In this document: one piece after another, positions 9,484-20,500 of the stretch
Position numbering within the stretch: position 1 is the stretch's first letter
Layout: every line of letters begins with the position of its first letter
Assembly: GCF_900312815.1 (NCBI RefSeq)
Contig: NZ_OMPE01000009.1
Coordinates: forward strand, 1,612,001-1,676,000
Length of the DNA: 64,000 bases
Reading direction: 5' to 3'
Source of the DNA: Aquimarina sp. AU474
Lineage (GTDB): Bacteria; Bacteroidota; Bacteroidia; Flavobacteriales; Flavobacteriaceae
Made by a program: the position numbers and the translations under genes
The notes under the pieces: generated by a model
The model's database searches: none
What the model saw: the letters and a program-made list of their open reading frames with translations, nothing else
What the model was told of the DNA's origin: nothing

Positions 9484-12254
9484 ATACAAATATTACCATT
9501 CCAAAAAATGTTGCCTCTCAAGACGACCTGGATTTCTATTTCTTACGAAAAAAAGGAATAGAATATATTTCACAGTTAGGAGGTAGGTTATGGACAGATT
9601 ATAACTCTCATGATCCTGGGATCACTATTCTAGAAATGTTGTCGTATGCAATATCAGATTTGGGAATGCGCATTAATATGCCCATTGAAAATTTGTTGGC
9701 AGCAGATGAAAATGATAAAGGAATAGAAACTCAATTTTTTAAGCCTGCGGATATTTTCCCATCAAAACCAGTAACAGCCTTAGATTATAGAAAGATATTT
9801 ATTGATATTCCTGGGATTAAGAATTGTTGGTTAAGTAAGTTCGAGAAAATAATGTATCTAGATTGTAAAAAAGATAAACTTACTTATAACAAAGAAGATA
9901 TTGATATTATTGGATCAGGAAGCATAGCAGAGTCCGATTTTATTAAAGAATTTAATCTAAAAGGTCTTAATAATATTACTTTAGAATATGATGAAGATTT
10001 TCTTAAGATAGGTACAGAAAAGCTTTCGAAACAAAAGAAAGCAGAGCGTATACAAAATAAAAAAGAAGAACTAATAGAACAGGTACGGGTTAAGTATCAC
10101 CAAAATCGTAATCTATGTGAAGATCTCATCGATTTGGGAGAAGTCGAATTACACCCGATATCAATTTGTGCGAGTATAGAGGTAGAAAATGAAGCTGATG
10201 AAGAGTTAATACATGCCAAAGTTTTAATTGCAATAGAAAATTATTTTTCGCCCACAATTAATTTCTACTCCATCCAGGAAATGTTGGATAAAGGGTATAC
10301 TACAGATCAGGTTTTTGAAGGACCTATACTTAATAGAGGGTTTATAGATACTGAAGAGCTAGAAAACGCCAATTTACGGGAAGAGGTACGCCTGTCTGAT
10401 ATTATAAAGTTAATTATGAATATCGAAGGGGTAAAGTTTGTCAAAGAAATTTCGGTTGGGAATTGCGATGATGATATAGCAGAATCAAATGATTGGTTAA
10501 TTTGTATTGATAAAGGTAAAAAACCAGTGCTCTGCGATAAAAGTATTATCAATTATAATAAAGGTTTTTTACCTCTTAATTTGAATCAAAAACAGGTAGA
10601 AGAATATCTCGATGACTTAAAGCCTGAAGCTACATTAGTATTAGATCAAGAGTTGCCACTCCCAGAAGGTCAATATTTTGATAATGCTTCATATACTACC
10701 ATCCAAAATGATTTCCCGGATACTTATGGTATAGGAATAGATGGACTATCGGCCAGAGCAACGACCAGCAGAAAATCACAAGCAAAACAATTAAAAGCAT
10801 ACCTATTATTCTTTGATAAGATATTGGCTAGTTATTTTCAACATTTGGGCAAAGTCAAAGAACTATTATCTGTTAGTGGTCAATCCGAAAACACCTATTT
10901 CACACAGGCAATTAAAGATGTAGCTGGATTCGAAGATTTGGTTAATAATTATAACACCAATAATGACGAAGAATTAACTAATGCATTATTTAAAGAAATA
11001 GATAACAATACTGTACGCCGAAATCAAATTCTTGATCATTTATTGAGTCGTTTTGCAGAACGTTTTGGAGAGTATACTTTTTTGATGAAAACGCTTTATG
11101 GAGATGCAACAGGAGAAGTTGTACTTCGAAATAAAGAGGCATTTTTAAAGGATTATAAAGTTATTAGTCGGGAGCGAGGTAACGCCTTTGATTATTATAA
11201 ACAACCATTTAGCAATTTATGGAATACCAATAATGTTTCTGGAACGCAAAAAAGACTAGCTCGTTTATTAGGAATCAAAGATTATAATCGCAGAAATATA
11301 TCTAACTCGTTTATAAACATCAAAACAGATGTAGATGAAAATGATTGTAAGGTTTTTAGATGGGAAATTTTAGATACCAAAGGAGAGCCAATTCTTAGGT
11401 CTACGGAGAATTATGGTTCCAAAACAGCCGCTATAAATGAGCTTCATTTTTCAGTTTTACAATTAATAGAGACAAGTAAATATGATCTCGAAGAAGCATT
11501 TACTAAAACGATTAAAGACGATACCGATGTTGATAATATCAAACTCAATAAATCAAGCCTTAAAGGGGTATACTCTTTTAGCGTAATTAATCCTGATTTT
11601 CCTGTTTCAAGTACCAAAAGAATAACGGCAATACATTCTCGGTTTTATGACACACAAGAAGAACTAAAAGATGGGATTTTTGAAACTTTAGCGTTTGTCG
11701 AAAATGATTTTACAGAAGAAGGTTTGTTTCTTGTCGAACATATTTTATTAAGACCAGATGTAAAACAGATTGATGTCGATGAGAAAAGTTTTATTCCGGT
11801 ATGTGCAGATACCTGCGAAAACTGTGAACCTGTTGATCCTTATTCTTATAGAGTAAGTATTATTTTACCAGGATATACCTATCGATTTGCCGATACAGAT
11901 TTTAGAAATTACATGGAAAATGTCATCAAACAAGAGATCCCTGCTCATGTAATAGCAAGAATATGTTGGGTAGGTCATAGAAGAGGAGAAGTCCCCGATG
12001 AGGAAAATGGACTTTTTAGATTTGAAAATGCATATAAAGAATTTTTGGAAGCAAAAACATCTAATACAGGAGAAGAAGAAATGACATATATAGACGAAGA
12101 TACAGGAGAAGAAACATCAAAATTAGAACAGTTTGTAGATAAATTGTTTAGTCTGCAAACGCTATACCCAGCAGGCAGGTTAATAGATTGTGATAATGAT
12201 GATGATATCGAAGGTCAGGTTATACTAGGTAAAACAACTCTAGGATCATTATAA
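9471..12254 (+). CDS. eCIS baseplate wedge protein (Afp12/gp7-like)
   Basis: Second large baseplate subunit. The signature near the N-terminus is LGGRLWTDYNSHDPGITILE followed by MLSYAISDLGMRINMP, which is characteristic of the Afp12-type protein that pairs with the gp6-like wedge. An upstream ATG at 9438 would add MWKPRRKRNRH and overlap the previous gene by 46 bases. I prefer ATG 9471 because the basic leader looks unrelated and the overlap falls to 13 bases, giving 927 residues. The C-terminal half contains a Cys cluster (VCADTCENCEP) at bases 11800-11835. No enzymatic motif was seen. Confidence 0.87.
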   Translation: MSSIDTNITIPKNVASQDDLDFYFLRKKGIEYISQLGGRLWTDYNSHDPGITILEMLSYAISDLGMRINMPIENLLAADENDKGIETQFFKPADIFPSKPVTALDYRKIFIDIPGIKNCWLSKFEKIMYLDCKKDKLTYNKEDIDIIGSGSIAESDFIKEFNLKGLNNITLEYDEDFLKIGTEKLSKQKKAERIQNKKEELIEQVRVKYHQNRNLCEDLIDLGEVELHPISICASIEVENEADEELIHAKVLIAIENYFSPTINFYSIQEMLDKGYTTDQVFEGPILNRGFIDTEELENANLREEVRLSDIIKLIMNIEGVKFVKEISVGNCDDDIAESNDWLICIDKGKKPVLCDKSIINYNKGFLPLNLNQKQVEEYLDDLKPEATLVLDQELPLPEGQYFDNASYTTIQNDFPDTYGIGIDGLSARATTSRKSQAKQLKAYLLFFDKILASYFQHLGKVKELLSVSGQSENTYFTQAIKDVAGFEDLVNNYNTNNDEELTNALFKEIDNNTVRRNQILDHLLSRFAERFGEYTFLMKTLYGDATGEVVLRNKEAFLKDYKVISRERGNAFDYYKQPFSNLWNTNNVSGTQKRLARLLGIKDYNRRNISNSFINIKTDVDENDCKVFRWEILDTKGEPILRSTENYGSKTAAINELHFSVLQLIETSKYDLEEAFTKTIKDDTDVDNIKLNKSSLKGVYSFSVINPDFPVSSTKRITAIHSRFYDTQEELKDGIFETLAFVENDFTEEGLFLVEHILLRPDVKQIDVDEKSFIPVCADTCENCEPVDPYSYRVSIILPGYTYRFADTDFRNYMENVIKQEIPAHVIARICWVGHRRGEVPDEENGLFRFENAYKEFLEAKTSNTGEEEMTYIDEDTGEETSKLEQFVDKLFSLQTLYPAGRLIDCDNDDDIEGQVILGKTTLGSL

Positions 12255-12292
12255 CTTATGAATACTCATAAAATAAGAAAGTAGATAATAAC

Positions 12293-15200
12293 ATGTTTTC
12301 ACCAAAAACATCAAATACCGCAACCAAGGGCAATAACACGCCTTCTGTTTTTAAACCAAAAAATGGAAGCGATATGTTTATACAGCCTAAAGTAAAGGTG
12401 GGTCAACCTGGTGATAAATATGAAGTAGAAGCTGATCATGCTGCAGATCAAGTAGTCAATAAACAACAGAATACAACACAATCTAATATTACACCTACTC
12501 CGGTTGCTGTGCAAACTATGACCGAAGAGGATACTATACAGGAAAAGCCTATTGCAGAGCGTATTCAACCTTTAACAGGTTTGTCTGATGGCTCGTCTGT
12601 ACAAAGAATGGAAGAAGAACCATTACAACTCCAGGAGGATGAAGATGTTCAATTGATGGCCGATGAGGAGGTACAAACCATGCCGGCAGAAGAAGACATC
12701 CAAATGATGGCAGAGGATGAAGAGGTGCAGGCGAGAGAAAATTCAGGAAATCCAAGTATAAATTCGACCGCAAATATTGGTAGTTCCCTTAGAAATTCTA
12801 GAGGACAGGGCTCTCCATTACCAAATGGGGTACGCACACAAATGGAGTCTGGGTTTGGAGCAGATTTTAGTGGAGTTAGAATTCATACGGGCAGTCAATC
12901 GGTTGGGATGAATCAAGCACTGGGTGCACAAGCTTTTACGAATGGGAATGATATTCATTTCAATCAAAATCGATTTAACCCTACCACCAATGAAGGGCAA
13001 ACGCTGTTAGCTCATGAATTAACACATACAATTCAACAAGGAGCATCTGGACCTGCTACTCAAGAAAGTGCAGAAACTTCGGCTGGAGGAGCAACGTCAT
13101 CGCAATCAACAGAATCAGAAACATCATCAGAAACTCCTGTTAATGAGGTCGCCGCAGAAGTTGTAGAAACCCCAATATTGGGAGAAGAAGTGATTATTGA
13201 AGGCCAAGGCCAAGGAGAGGTTAATGCCGAAGAAGTACAACCTACAACACCAAGAAGTCCAGAAGAAGATCCTAATTTCAAACAACTAGAGCAAAGAGTA
13301 GATAATACAGCTAGTGACCAGCAAGATCATGAGCCGGCTACAACTTCGGCAGGAAGTGCGCAAGCAGCAGCAGCTTCTCCATCAAACGAACGTCAAAGTG
13401 GAGCCCAAGCTGCGCAAGTAGATACAATGGAACAGCAAGAAGCTGGAGAATTTAGTGCTGAAGCGTTCAAAACACAGCTGATGCAACGTATCGAAAGTAT
13501 GCAATTGCCTGCCAATGAAGAAGAAGCTGCGGATTTCGAAAATAATAATAATATAGACGAAGTTCGAGATGCCGCAACACAGGATGTGCAAAGTGAACAA
13601 GAAGCTGCCTCAGGTAATATATCGGCAACTACAGCTCAAGAACCAAATACTGAAGCCATACCAGAGCGTGAGGTGACACCATTACCAGAAGCACCTATTG
13701 GTAGTGCGCCAGGTAGTGTACGTGCACAAAGTGCAATGCCTCCAGCTAGAGGAGATAGTGAAGTGAGTCAACCTTTACATGATAACATGTCTGAGGTTGA
13801 TCAGCAGATGACTGATAACGAAATTACCGATGAGCAATTAGCCAATTCTAATGAACCAGAGTTTATAGGGGCTTTAGACTCTACAAATCAGGCTAGAGAA
13901 AATACCGTTCAGGCACCTGGTGAGTTTAGAGCAGGAGAGCAAAGCGAATTGCAAAATGCACAAAGTACCGCTGCTGGTAATAGCCAGCAATCCCTAGAAG
14001 GGATGCATCAGGATCGTGCTGGAGTCTTAAATCAAGTCACTACAGAACAAACACAAACTGGTACTACTGATACTGCAGAACGAGAACGTATTGCCGGAGA
14101 AATAAATACAATTTACGAGAATACCAAAACCGATGTCGAAACTATTCTTAGCGATCTCGATACTCGAGTTAGCGATATTTTCACTGCAGGTGCAGAACGC
14201 GCAAAACAAGCATTTGAGAATCATGTAAAAAGAGAAATGGATGCTTATTTAGATGAGCGTTATGGTGGCTTTGGAGGTTTCTTAAACCGTGTTGGAGATG
14301 TGTTTACAGGGTTGCCAGATGAAGTAAATGAATTTTTTGTTCGAGGGAGAGAGATTTTTATAGAGCGAATGGACGCTGTAATTACTGATATTGCTAATGT
14401 AGTAGCTACAGAACTCACCGCTGCCAAAAATCGTATTACCCAAGGTAAACAAGAAGTACAAGATTATGTTACTTCACTCCCACAAAATTTACAAGAAATA
14501 GGCCAGGAAGCTGCAGAAGGAATTCAATCTCAATTTGATGAACTAGAGCAATCTGTAGATGACAAGCAAGATGAATTGATTGATAGCTTAGCAAATCAAT
14601 ATAATGAAAGCTTACAGACTGTAGATGCTAGAATTGAAGAAATGCAAGCTGCAAATCGAGGCTTGATAGATATGGCATTAGATGCTGTTGCTGGTGTAAT
14701 CCAGACCATCATCAATATTAAAAATATGTTGATGGAACTTTTAAGTTCTGCCATTAGTGTTATAGGTACTATTATACAAGATCCAATAGGTTTCTTAGGG
14801 TTATTAATAGAGGGAGTAGGTCAAGGGCTTAATAATTTTGTGAGTAATATCCTTTCACATATGCAAGAGGGGCTTATTGCTTGGTTAACAGGGTCATTAG
14901 GCAGTGTAGGTATCACCATACCAGATAACCTATTTAGTTTATCGGGGATTTTTGATTTAGTAGCACAAATACTAGGAATCTCTTGGGATTTTGTGCGCAG
15001 TATAGCAGTTCGTGTATTAGGTGAACCAGTAGTACGAGTGGTAGAAACTGCGTTCGAGATCTTTACGATATTACGTACAGATGGTATTGCAGGACTTTGG
15101 GAGTATATCAAAGAGCAATTTAATAACCTGAAAGAAATGGTCATGGATGCTATCCGTGATATGATCATTACCAAAGTTGTCGAGGCAGGAATTAAATGGA

Positions 15201-16945
15201 TATTAGGGTTGTTAAATCCGGCAGGAGCCTTTATCAAAGCAGCAATGCTTATTATTGATATTGTTAAGTTCTTTATACAACGAGGCAGTCAAATTATGGA
15301 AATGGTACGTGCCTTTATCGATGGAGTAAAAGCAGTAGCATCAGGTAATGTAAGTGCAATTGCCAGCGCTATAGAAATGGCTTTAAAGAAATCTATACCA
15401 GTATTGATTGGTTTCTTATCATCCTTGTTAGGGATTACCGGTATTACTCAAAAAGTACAAGAGATTATTCAAAAAATCCGAAAGAAAATCGAGGATGCTG
15501 TTGTTGGCTTGTTAAATCGTATTAAGAGTGCTGCCAAACGATTGTTTAGAAGATTAACTGGGCGTGGAGGTGAAGATGAAAGTAGTTCAGAAACAAGTGA
15601 GGGTGAAGGCGATGGTCAAATAGGAAAAAATGTTGCCTTTAATGATGGAACTGAAGGACATAGACTTTGGGTTCAAGATGATGGAGAAGCTGAACTTATG
15701 GTTGCTAGTGGAAACCCAAAACCAGTATCGGAAAAACTTACAGAATGGAAGAATAAAGTGGATACAGTTGCAGCTGAGAAAGGATGGACTCAGGCTAGGA
15801 AGACAGAAATCAATGGATGGATTACTCAGGCTGAAGGTATTAACAATCAAGCAAATCAACAAATTGATGTGTTTGAAAGAGAAGAACAAGCGAATTCATC
15901 TAATTCTGATACACAAGGAGAATCTGTAGCTCAGCAAAATGCTGATGATCAGATAGAAGGAAAACAAGATGAGTTAAAACCGTTATTAAAAAACTTGTTT
16001 AGTGCTTTTGGAGAAGAGAACTCACTAACTGTAGAAGTAGCAGAGAATGATAAGATTAAAGCTAAATATACAAGTGATAGAAAGTTTCACGCTATTGTTA
16101 AAAAAGTTGAAGATGCTCACGATAGTCCTGATGATAATAAAATTGAACATCAATTTAACTGGGAAAAATTAAAGCAACGTGATCAAACTAATTCATTTAC
16201 TCAATTTAATACGAAATGGGAATCAGGAGAGATTGAACATGCTACTTCCACCACAGAACATAGCGATTATAAACCTCAAAATGTAGTTCCTTCAGTAGAT
16301 GGTGATTTCTTCGTCTTGAAATATGATTATGGTCCGGAAGGGTTAGGGCGTGATGAATTGGTAGAAGTTGAAGTAAGAATGAAAATCGAAGATGTAGAAG
16401 AAAAAAAGGTAAATCATCAAGTTTTTGGAGGAGGACTAGCTATAAAACCTTCAGGTAGTAGAGGTAGAACAGATAGTGCAGGTAGACTTTTACGTGATGG
16501 GGCCAATCCAGATAATGTTTCCTTAAATTCGGCTCATATTATTGCCGATTGGTTTAATGGTAGTGGTTATAGGCAAGGTTTAAATTTGATTTTGACAAGT
16601 GAGCACTATAATAAAAAAATAATGGGAGATGAAGAGAAGGCAATCACAAGAGAGTTAAGGGAAGTCCAGAGGAATTCGGGAGATCTTTTGGTAACTTTTG
16701 ATCTCCGTGTTACTGCTATCTATCAAGCTACAGGTGATGATAAAGTAGTAGAGACTTTGGGAGCTCTTAGATCAGACCTAACACCAGAACAATTACGAGC
16801 CGTGCATTTAGATTTGCAAGGAGATCAAGATCCAAGAAGGTGTGAAAGTGTGACCTATGTTGTTGAAAAGGTTAAAATTGGAGGAGTGGTAGATGAGTCA
16901 ATTTTTATCGAACCAAGAGAAATAGGAGAGGACAAACATTTATAA
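12293..16945 (+). CDS. DUF4157 eCIS cargo protein with nuclease-like C-terminus
   Basis: 1550 aa. The N-terminus has the usual eCIS-cargo look (SDMFIQPKVKVGQPGDKYEVEADHAADQVV), then acidic repeats of the type DVQLM/EVQTM/DIQMM at about 105-145. The DUF4157 domain is at about 172-250, ending in LLAHELTHTIQQG with a zinc-peptidase-type HELTH at 241-245. Residues about 265-620 are low-complexity Glu/Ala/Gln/Ser sequence. From about 620 to 1080 there are long amphipathic and hydrophobic helices, possibly a translocation or coiled region. Near the C-terminus, NSAHIIADWFNGSGY followed by GLNLILTSEHYN resembles the H...N core of DNA/RNA non-specific (beta-beta-alpha-metal) endonucleases, with H1415 and N1431 as candidate active residues. 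DUF4157 is known to mark eCIS-associated cargo; the nuclease call is my motif reading, not a search result. Confidence 0.85.
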   Translation: MFSPKTSNTATKGNNTPSVFKPKNGSDMFIQPKVKVGQPGDKYEVEADHAADQVVNKQQNTTQSNITPTPVAVQTMTEEDTIQEKPIAERIQPLTGLSDGSSVQRMEEEPLQLQEDEDVQLMADEEVQTMPAEEDIQMMAEDEEVQARENSGNPSINSTANIGSSLRNSRGQGSPLPNGVRTQMESGFGADFSGVRIHTGSQSVGMNQALGAQAFTNGNDIHFNQNRFNPTTNEGQTLLAHELTHTIQQGASGPATQESAETSAGGATSSQSTESETSSETPVNEVAAEVVETPILGEEVIIEGQGQGEVNAEEVQPTTPRSPEEDPNFKQLEQRVDNTASDQQDHEPATTSAGSAQAAAASPSNERQSGAQAAQVDTMEQQEAGEFSAEAFKTQLMQRIESMQLPANEEEAADFENNNNIDEVRDAATQDVQSEQEAASGNISATTAQEPNTEAIPEREVTPLPEAPIGSAPGSVRAQSAMPPARGDSEVSQPLHDNMSEVDQQMTDNEITDEQLANSNEPEFIGALDSTNQARENTVQAPGEFRAGEQSELQNAQSTAAGNSQQSLEGMHQDRAGVLNQVTTEQTQTGTTDTAERERIAGEINTIYENTKTDVETILSDLDTRVSDIFTAGAERAKQAFENHVKREMDAYLDERYGGFGGFLNRVGDVFTGLPDEVNEFFVRGREIFIERMDAVITDIANVVATELTAAKNRITQGKQEVQDYVTSLPQNLQEIGQEAAEGIQSQFDELEQSVDDKQDELIDSLANQYNESLQTVDARIEEMQAANRGLIDMALDAVAGVIQTIINIKNMLMELLSSAISVIGTIIQDPIGFLGLLIEGVGQGLNNFVSNILSHMQEGLIAWLTGSLGSVGITIPDNLFSLSGIFDLVAQILGISWDFVRSIAVRVLGEPVVRVVETAFEIFTILRTDGIAGLWEYIKEQFNNLKEMVMDAIRDMIITKVVEAGIKWILGLLNPAGAFIKAAMLIIDIVKFFIQRGSQIMEMVRAFIDGVKAVASGNVSAIASAIEMALKKSIPVLIGFLSSLLGITGITQKVQEIIQKIRKKIEDAVVGLLNRIKSAAKRLFRRLTGRGGEDESSSETSEGEGDGQIGKNVAFNDGTEGHRLWVQDDGEAELMVASGNPKPVSEKLTEWKNKVDTVAAEKGWTQARKTEINGWITQAEGINNQANQQIDVFEREEQANSSNSDTQGESVAQQNADDQIEGKQDELKPLLKNLFSAFGEENSLTVEVAENDKIKAKYTSDRKFHAIVKKVEDAHDSPDDNKIEHQFNWEKLKQRDQTNSFTQFNTKWESGEIEHATSTTEHSDYKPQNVVPSVDGDFFVLKYDYGPEGLGRDELVEVEVRMKIEDVEEKKVNHQVFGGGLAIKPSGSRGRTDSAGRLLRDGANPDNVSLNSAHIIADWFNGSGYRQGLNLILTSEHYNKKIMGDEEKAITRELREVQRNSGDLLVTFDLRVTAIYQATGDDKVVETLGALRSDLTPEQLRAVHLDLQGDQDPRRCESVTYVVEKVKIGGVVDESIFIEPREIGEDKHL

Positions 16946-16953
16946 TAATTTAT

Positions 16954-17520
16954 ATGAAAAATATAATTAATCTTTTAGAAGATTTTTTTGAGAGAGAGGT
17001 AAATGCTTTAATGGCTCGGCGAAAAGCCGATATGGCAAATTATAATGAAAAATTAAAGTTAATGAACGAGTTAACTATTGAATTGTTAAAGAATTCATTT
17101 GGTATGATACCTGCCAAGAAACTTTACGATGAAAGTTTTTATGAACGAGCTCAAAAGGCTCCACCTGTTCTGAAGCGACATTTGTTTCGAATCGATGAAT
17201 ATAAAACATCTAAAGGAGACATTGTATATACGTGTATGGCTTCGGGTTCAAATCCCAAAATAGCTAGTTTATTTAGTTTATTCATTGTTGGTTATATTGA
17301 TAATGAGCCGAAAATATTTACAAAATTCACTCTTTCTGATAATGGTATGGGAGGAGATATGAAATGGTTTTCTGGAGGAGGTGATGAAAGGTTTGAACAT
17401 AAAGTAGATGATGAGTTTGTTTTAAATGAGACTGCTTTAGGTGAAAAAACAGAAACATTGCGATTACAAGAACCAGTAGAAACTGATATAGATGGCTTAA
17501 AAGAATACAATAAAGATTAA
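16954..17520 (+). CDS. Unknown 188-aa protein, possible cargo partner or immunity protein
   Basis: I do not recognise a family. It begins 9 bases after the nuclease-like cargo gene and is followed 63 bases later by the VWA/PKD giant gene. The product has an N-terminal charged helix (residues 1-45, LLEDFFEREVNALMARRKAD), then a mixed alpha/beta part with KGDIVYTCMASGSNPKIASL and LFIVGYIDNEPKIFTKF strands and a Gly/Asp-rich turn DNGMGGDMKWFSGGGDERFE. There is no signal peptide or membrane segment, so it is cytoplasmic. Position and size fit an immunity protein or loading adaptor for the cargo. Both are inference from context. Confidence 0.6.
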   Translation: MKNIINLLEDFFEREVNALMARRKADMANYNEKLKLMNELTIELLKNSFGMIPAKKLYDESFYERAQKAPPVLKRHLFRIDEYKTSKGDIVYTCMASGSNPKIASLFSLFIVGYIDNEPKIFTKFTLSDNGMGGDMKWFSGGGDERFEHKVDDEFVLNETALGEKTETLRLQEPVETDIDGLKEYNKD

Positions 17521-17583
17521 TCTCTGTTTTATAATCCAAAAGAGGGTAACAACAAGACATACAATAACAAAACACATAAGGTT

Positions 17584-20500
17584 ATGACAACGACATTAGA
17601 GGCAATAACCACCAATTTTAGAAGGTTTACTCAAAATCAGGTCCTTACCGAGGGGCATCTTAATCAAATCGTTGATTACTTTGATGATCAAATACGATTA
17701 TCCAGAACCTGTCTTAGTGGGGTTGGGATCGTATGTGGTTTTGAGGTAAGCTGCGATGAGACCACCAAAGAAATTACCATCACCCAAGGAGTTGGAGTAA
17801 CAACCGATGGAGATCTAATGCATCTTTTTGAATCTGATGCTGAAGGAGCTTTAACAATAGATTTAGAATCTATTACTTATGGTGGATATCAAGGTTATGA
17901 TAATACCCAAGGCAATTATAGACCTTTCTTTTATAGAGGTAGTTCTCAAATTACTTTAAGAGAACTTACAGTTCAATCTAGAGGAGATGGAATAAGACCC
18001 CTTAGTAGTTTATCTACCCTTAAAGATATGGTGGTGCTATTGTATCGCGAAACGTATATTGAAGAGGCAGATCTTTGTACTACTCTGGGTTGTGATAATC
18101 AGGGAGAGAGTAGGGTTGTTAATCACAGAGTATTGTTAGTTAGCAAAACAGATGCAAGATATATTATTAGCCAAGATCAAACGATACAAAAAACTAATTA
18201 CGGTAAGCTATATTATGATCTTCCCGAGGTTACCATGAATAAAGTTGTAGGTACACCAGATATTTTTGACACCTATATTGATTTAAAACAGAGCTTTTAT
18301 GAAGTAATAAAAACGACCAGCACATTACAAGATTTACGAGAAGGATACAGTAAACTTTTAACAGCTTTAGAAGCGCAAGAATTATTGGCTGTAGTAAATG
18401 GAAAATTTGCAGAGCTATTCAATTTTGGAGAAGTTAATATTCCTGACGATTTTCAATACCTATATGACTTATTAAAGGATCTTGTAGGTACTTATAATGA
18501 AATCAAAGAGTTATTGCTTACCATAGAAGTATCAGATTGCTGCGCAGGGTATGAAGATTTTCCTAAACATTTGATGTTAGGCGAAGTCGAAAAGGCAGGA
18601 GAATGTTATGAGTGTAGACATGGTTTTTATAAATCTCCAATACTAGCAGATCTTGTATCCACCACCTGTGATAGTTGTGCTCCCAAAGAGTTAGATTATG
18701 ATATTAGCGTTGATGATGATCCTGTTTGTGATGATAGCGTAGGCAACACAGATGGTAATCATATTGTTTTTGTTATAGATGAGTCTGGTTCTTTTAGATC
18801 GCAAATAGATTTTGTGAAAGATTCCTTAAATGGTTATCTGGATTCGGTATCCGCTACCAACACAAATATTTCGATTATTGGGATGTCTACTAATGTTGAT
18901 AATACCAGAAGTGATCACGTGATTTATAAGCGTGCGAATGATCCGGTACACAGAAATTGGATTGATAGTATTTATGGAACTGCTGCTTCTCAAGGAAATG
19001 GAGGATCTGATTTTTGGGGAAGTGGTTATCAAGTAGTTTTAGAGTCAATCTTGAATACCGATATTCCTGATCCTACAATTGTTATTGTTCTTGGTGATGA
19101 AGGACCTGGGCCTTATAATGCCGCGGGACATAGTGTGACTATCGATAGAGCGGGAGCAATAAAAAGAGATACCAAGTTGTTTTTATATATTGTTGATTCC
19201 AACAGAGATACTGTATTATCCGGTATAGCTTCAGATGCGGTTTCGGCAGATTCGGTTGCCAGTATTGATGGAGAAACGGATCTGGATACTTCAGATTATT
19301 TTGTCACTGCAGATTTTAGAGATTTAGAGATAAAAATTAAAAATCTAAATGAATCATTAATCAATTCGAATATTCTTTGTCCCGAAACTACTGCAGATGA
19401 GGTAGTGGTAGGAGCATCTAATACAGAACTTACTATTTGTTATAGTGCAGGTAAAAGTGAACAACGACTTTTTACTTTGATTAGAAGAGCAGTGCAACAA
19501 TTAGCGAATTATAACCCAGATTATGGCTTTATTAAAGTTACGCCATCTATGAGTTTGGGAGCTTTAAGTAAAAAGGCAATTCCGTTTTATTACAACGTAG
19601 GTGAAAAATTGATAGAATATTGGGATTTTGATAAGACTATACTTGGAAGACATAGAACCAATTTGAGTTATCACGATGGCCTGTTAGCGATAAAAAAACC
19701 TTTAGAATTTTGTATTGATAGTGATTTTTATAGAGTAGAAGGTCATTTGGGAAGAGATTATAAAGAGGTAGTAGGTAGAATTAACACCATCAAAAAATCA
19801 AATAGTTTAGGTTTTAATGTAGTAGCATTACCTATTGATAATGATGATGTAATAGGTGAGGATTATAAATCTTTTTATTTAAATCGCAATTTTGGGTTAG
19901 AGCACAAGGCAGGAGTGCCTCCTGGGGGGACCTTAGTCCTGTTTTACCTACAAAATAGACAATCCGATGGAGGAAGTGTTTTTGTGGGAGAAGGAGATTT
20001 TGATGGTGTTAGAGAAGTACCTTCAAAAAGACGCGCAGCTGCTGCTAGTGCTAAATCTTTTGAGATAGATCCCAGAGTAGCTAATCCTGTAGTAGCAGAT
20101 TTTTGTTTACCATACCTCTGCTGTGATGAAAACGAAATAGAAGTGAGTCTTCCTGACGAAATTATTTGTTTTGACGAAAAGACACCTCCGGTTCCTTTTG
20201 ATGTAGTGCCTAGAACAGCTGTGGTTAGAGCAGATGTTCCTGATGGATTAGATGGTGGAGTGATACAAAATTCTGATGGCACATATTCATTTGATGCAAG
20301 AAGAGTGAGTCCACAATTACATGGGATAAGTATTCGATTTATTGTAAACAATCAGAATTCTAATTTTGGAGTTAAGGTATATCCAAAACCAGAATTATCG
20401 ATAACACATTCTGTGAAATATAGTAATAATAAAACTATGGCTACAGTAACATATACGGTTGTAGGAAGCGATATCGGTACCATTACAGATTTTAGATGGG

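Noticed and set aside
14821..15237. Leftward 138-aa ORF inside the cargo gene
   Set aside because: Antisense shadow of the helical region; composition is unlike a real protein and no start context is evident.
15630..15929. Rightward 99-aa ORF in another frame within the cargo gene
   Set aside because: Lies wholly inside the continuous cargo frame and has no recognisable domain; not evidence of a frameshift because the main frame is intact.
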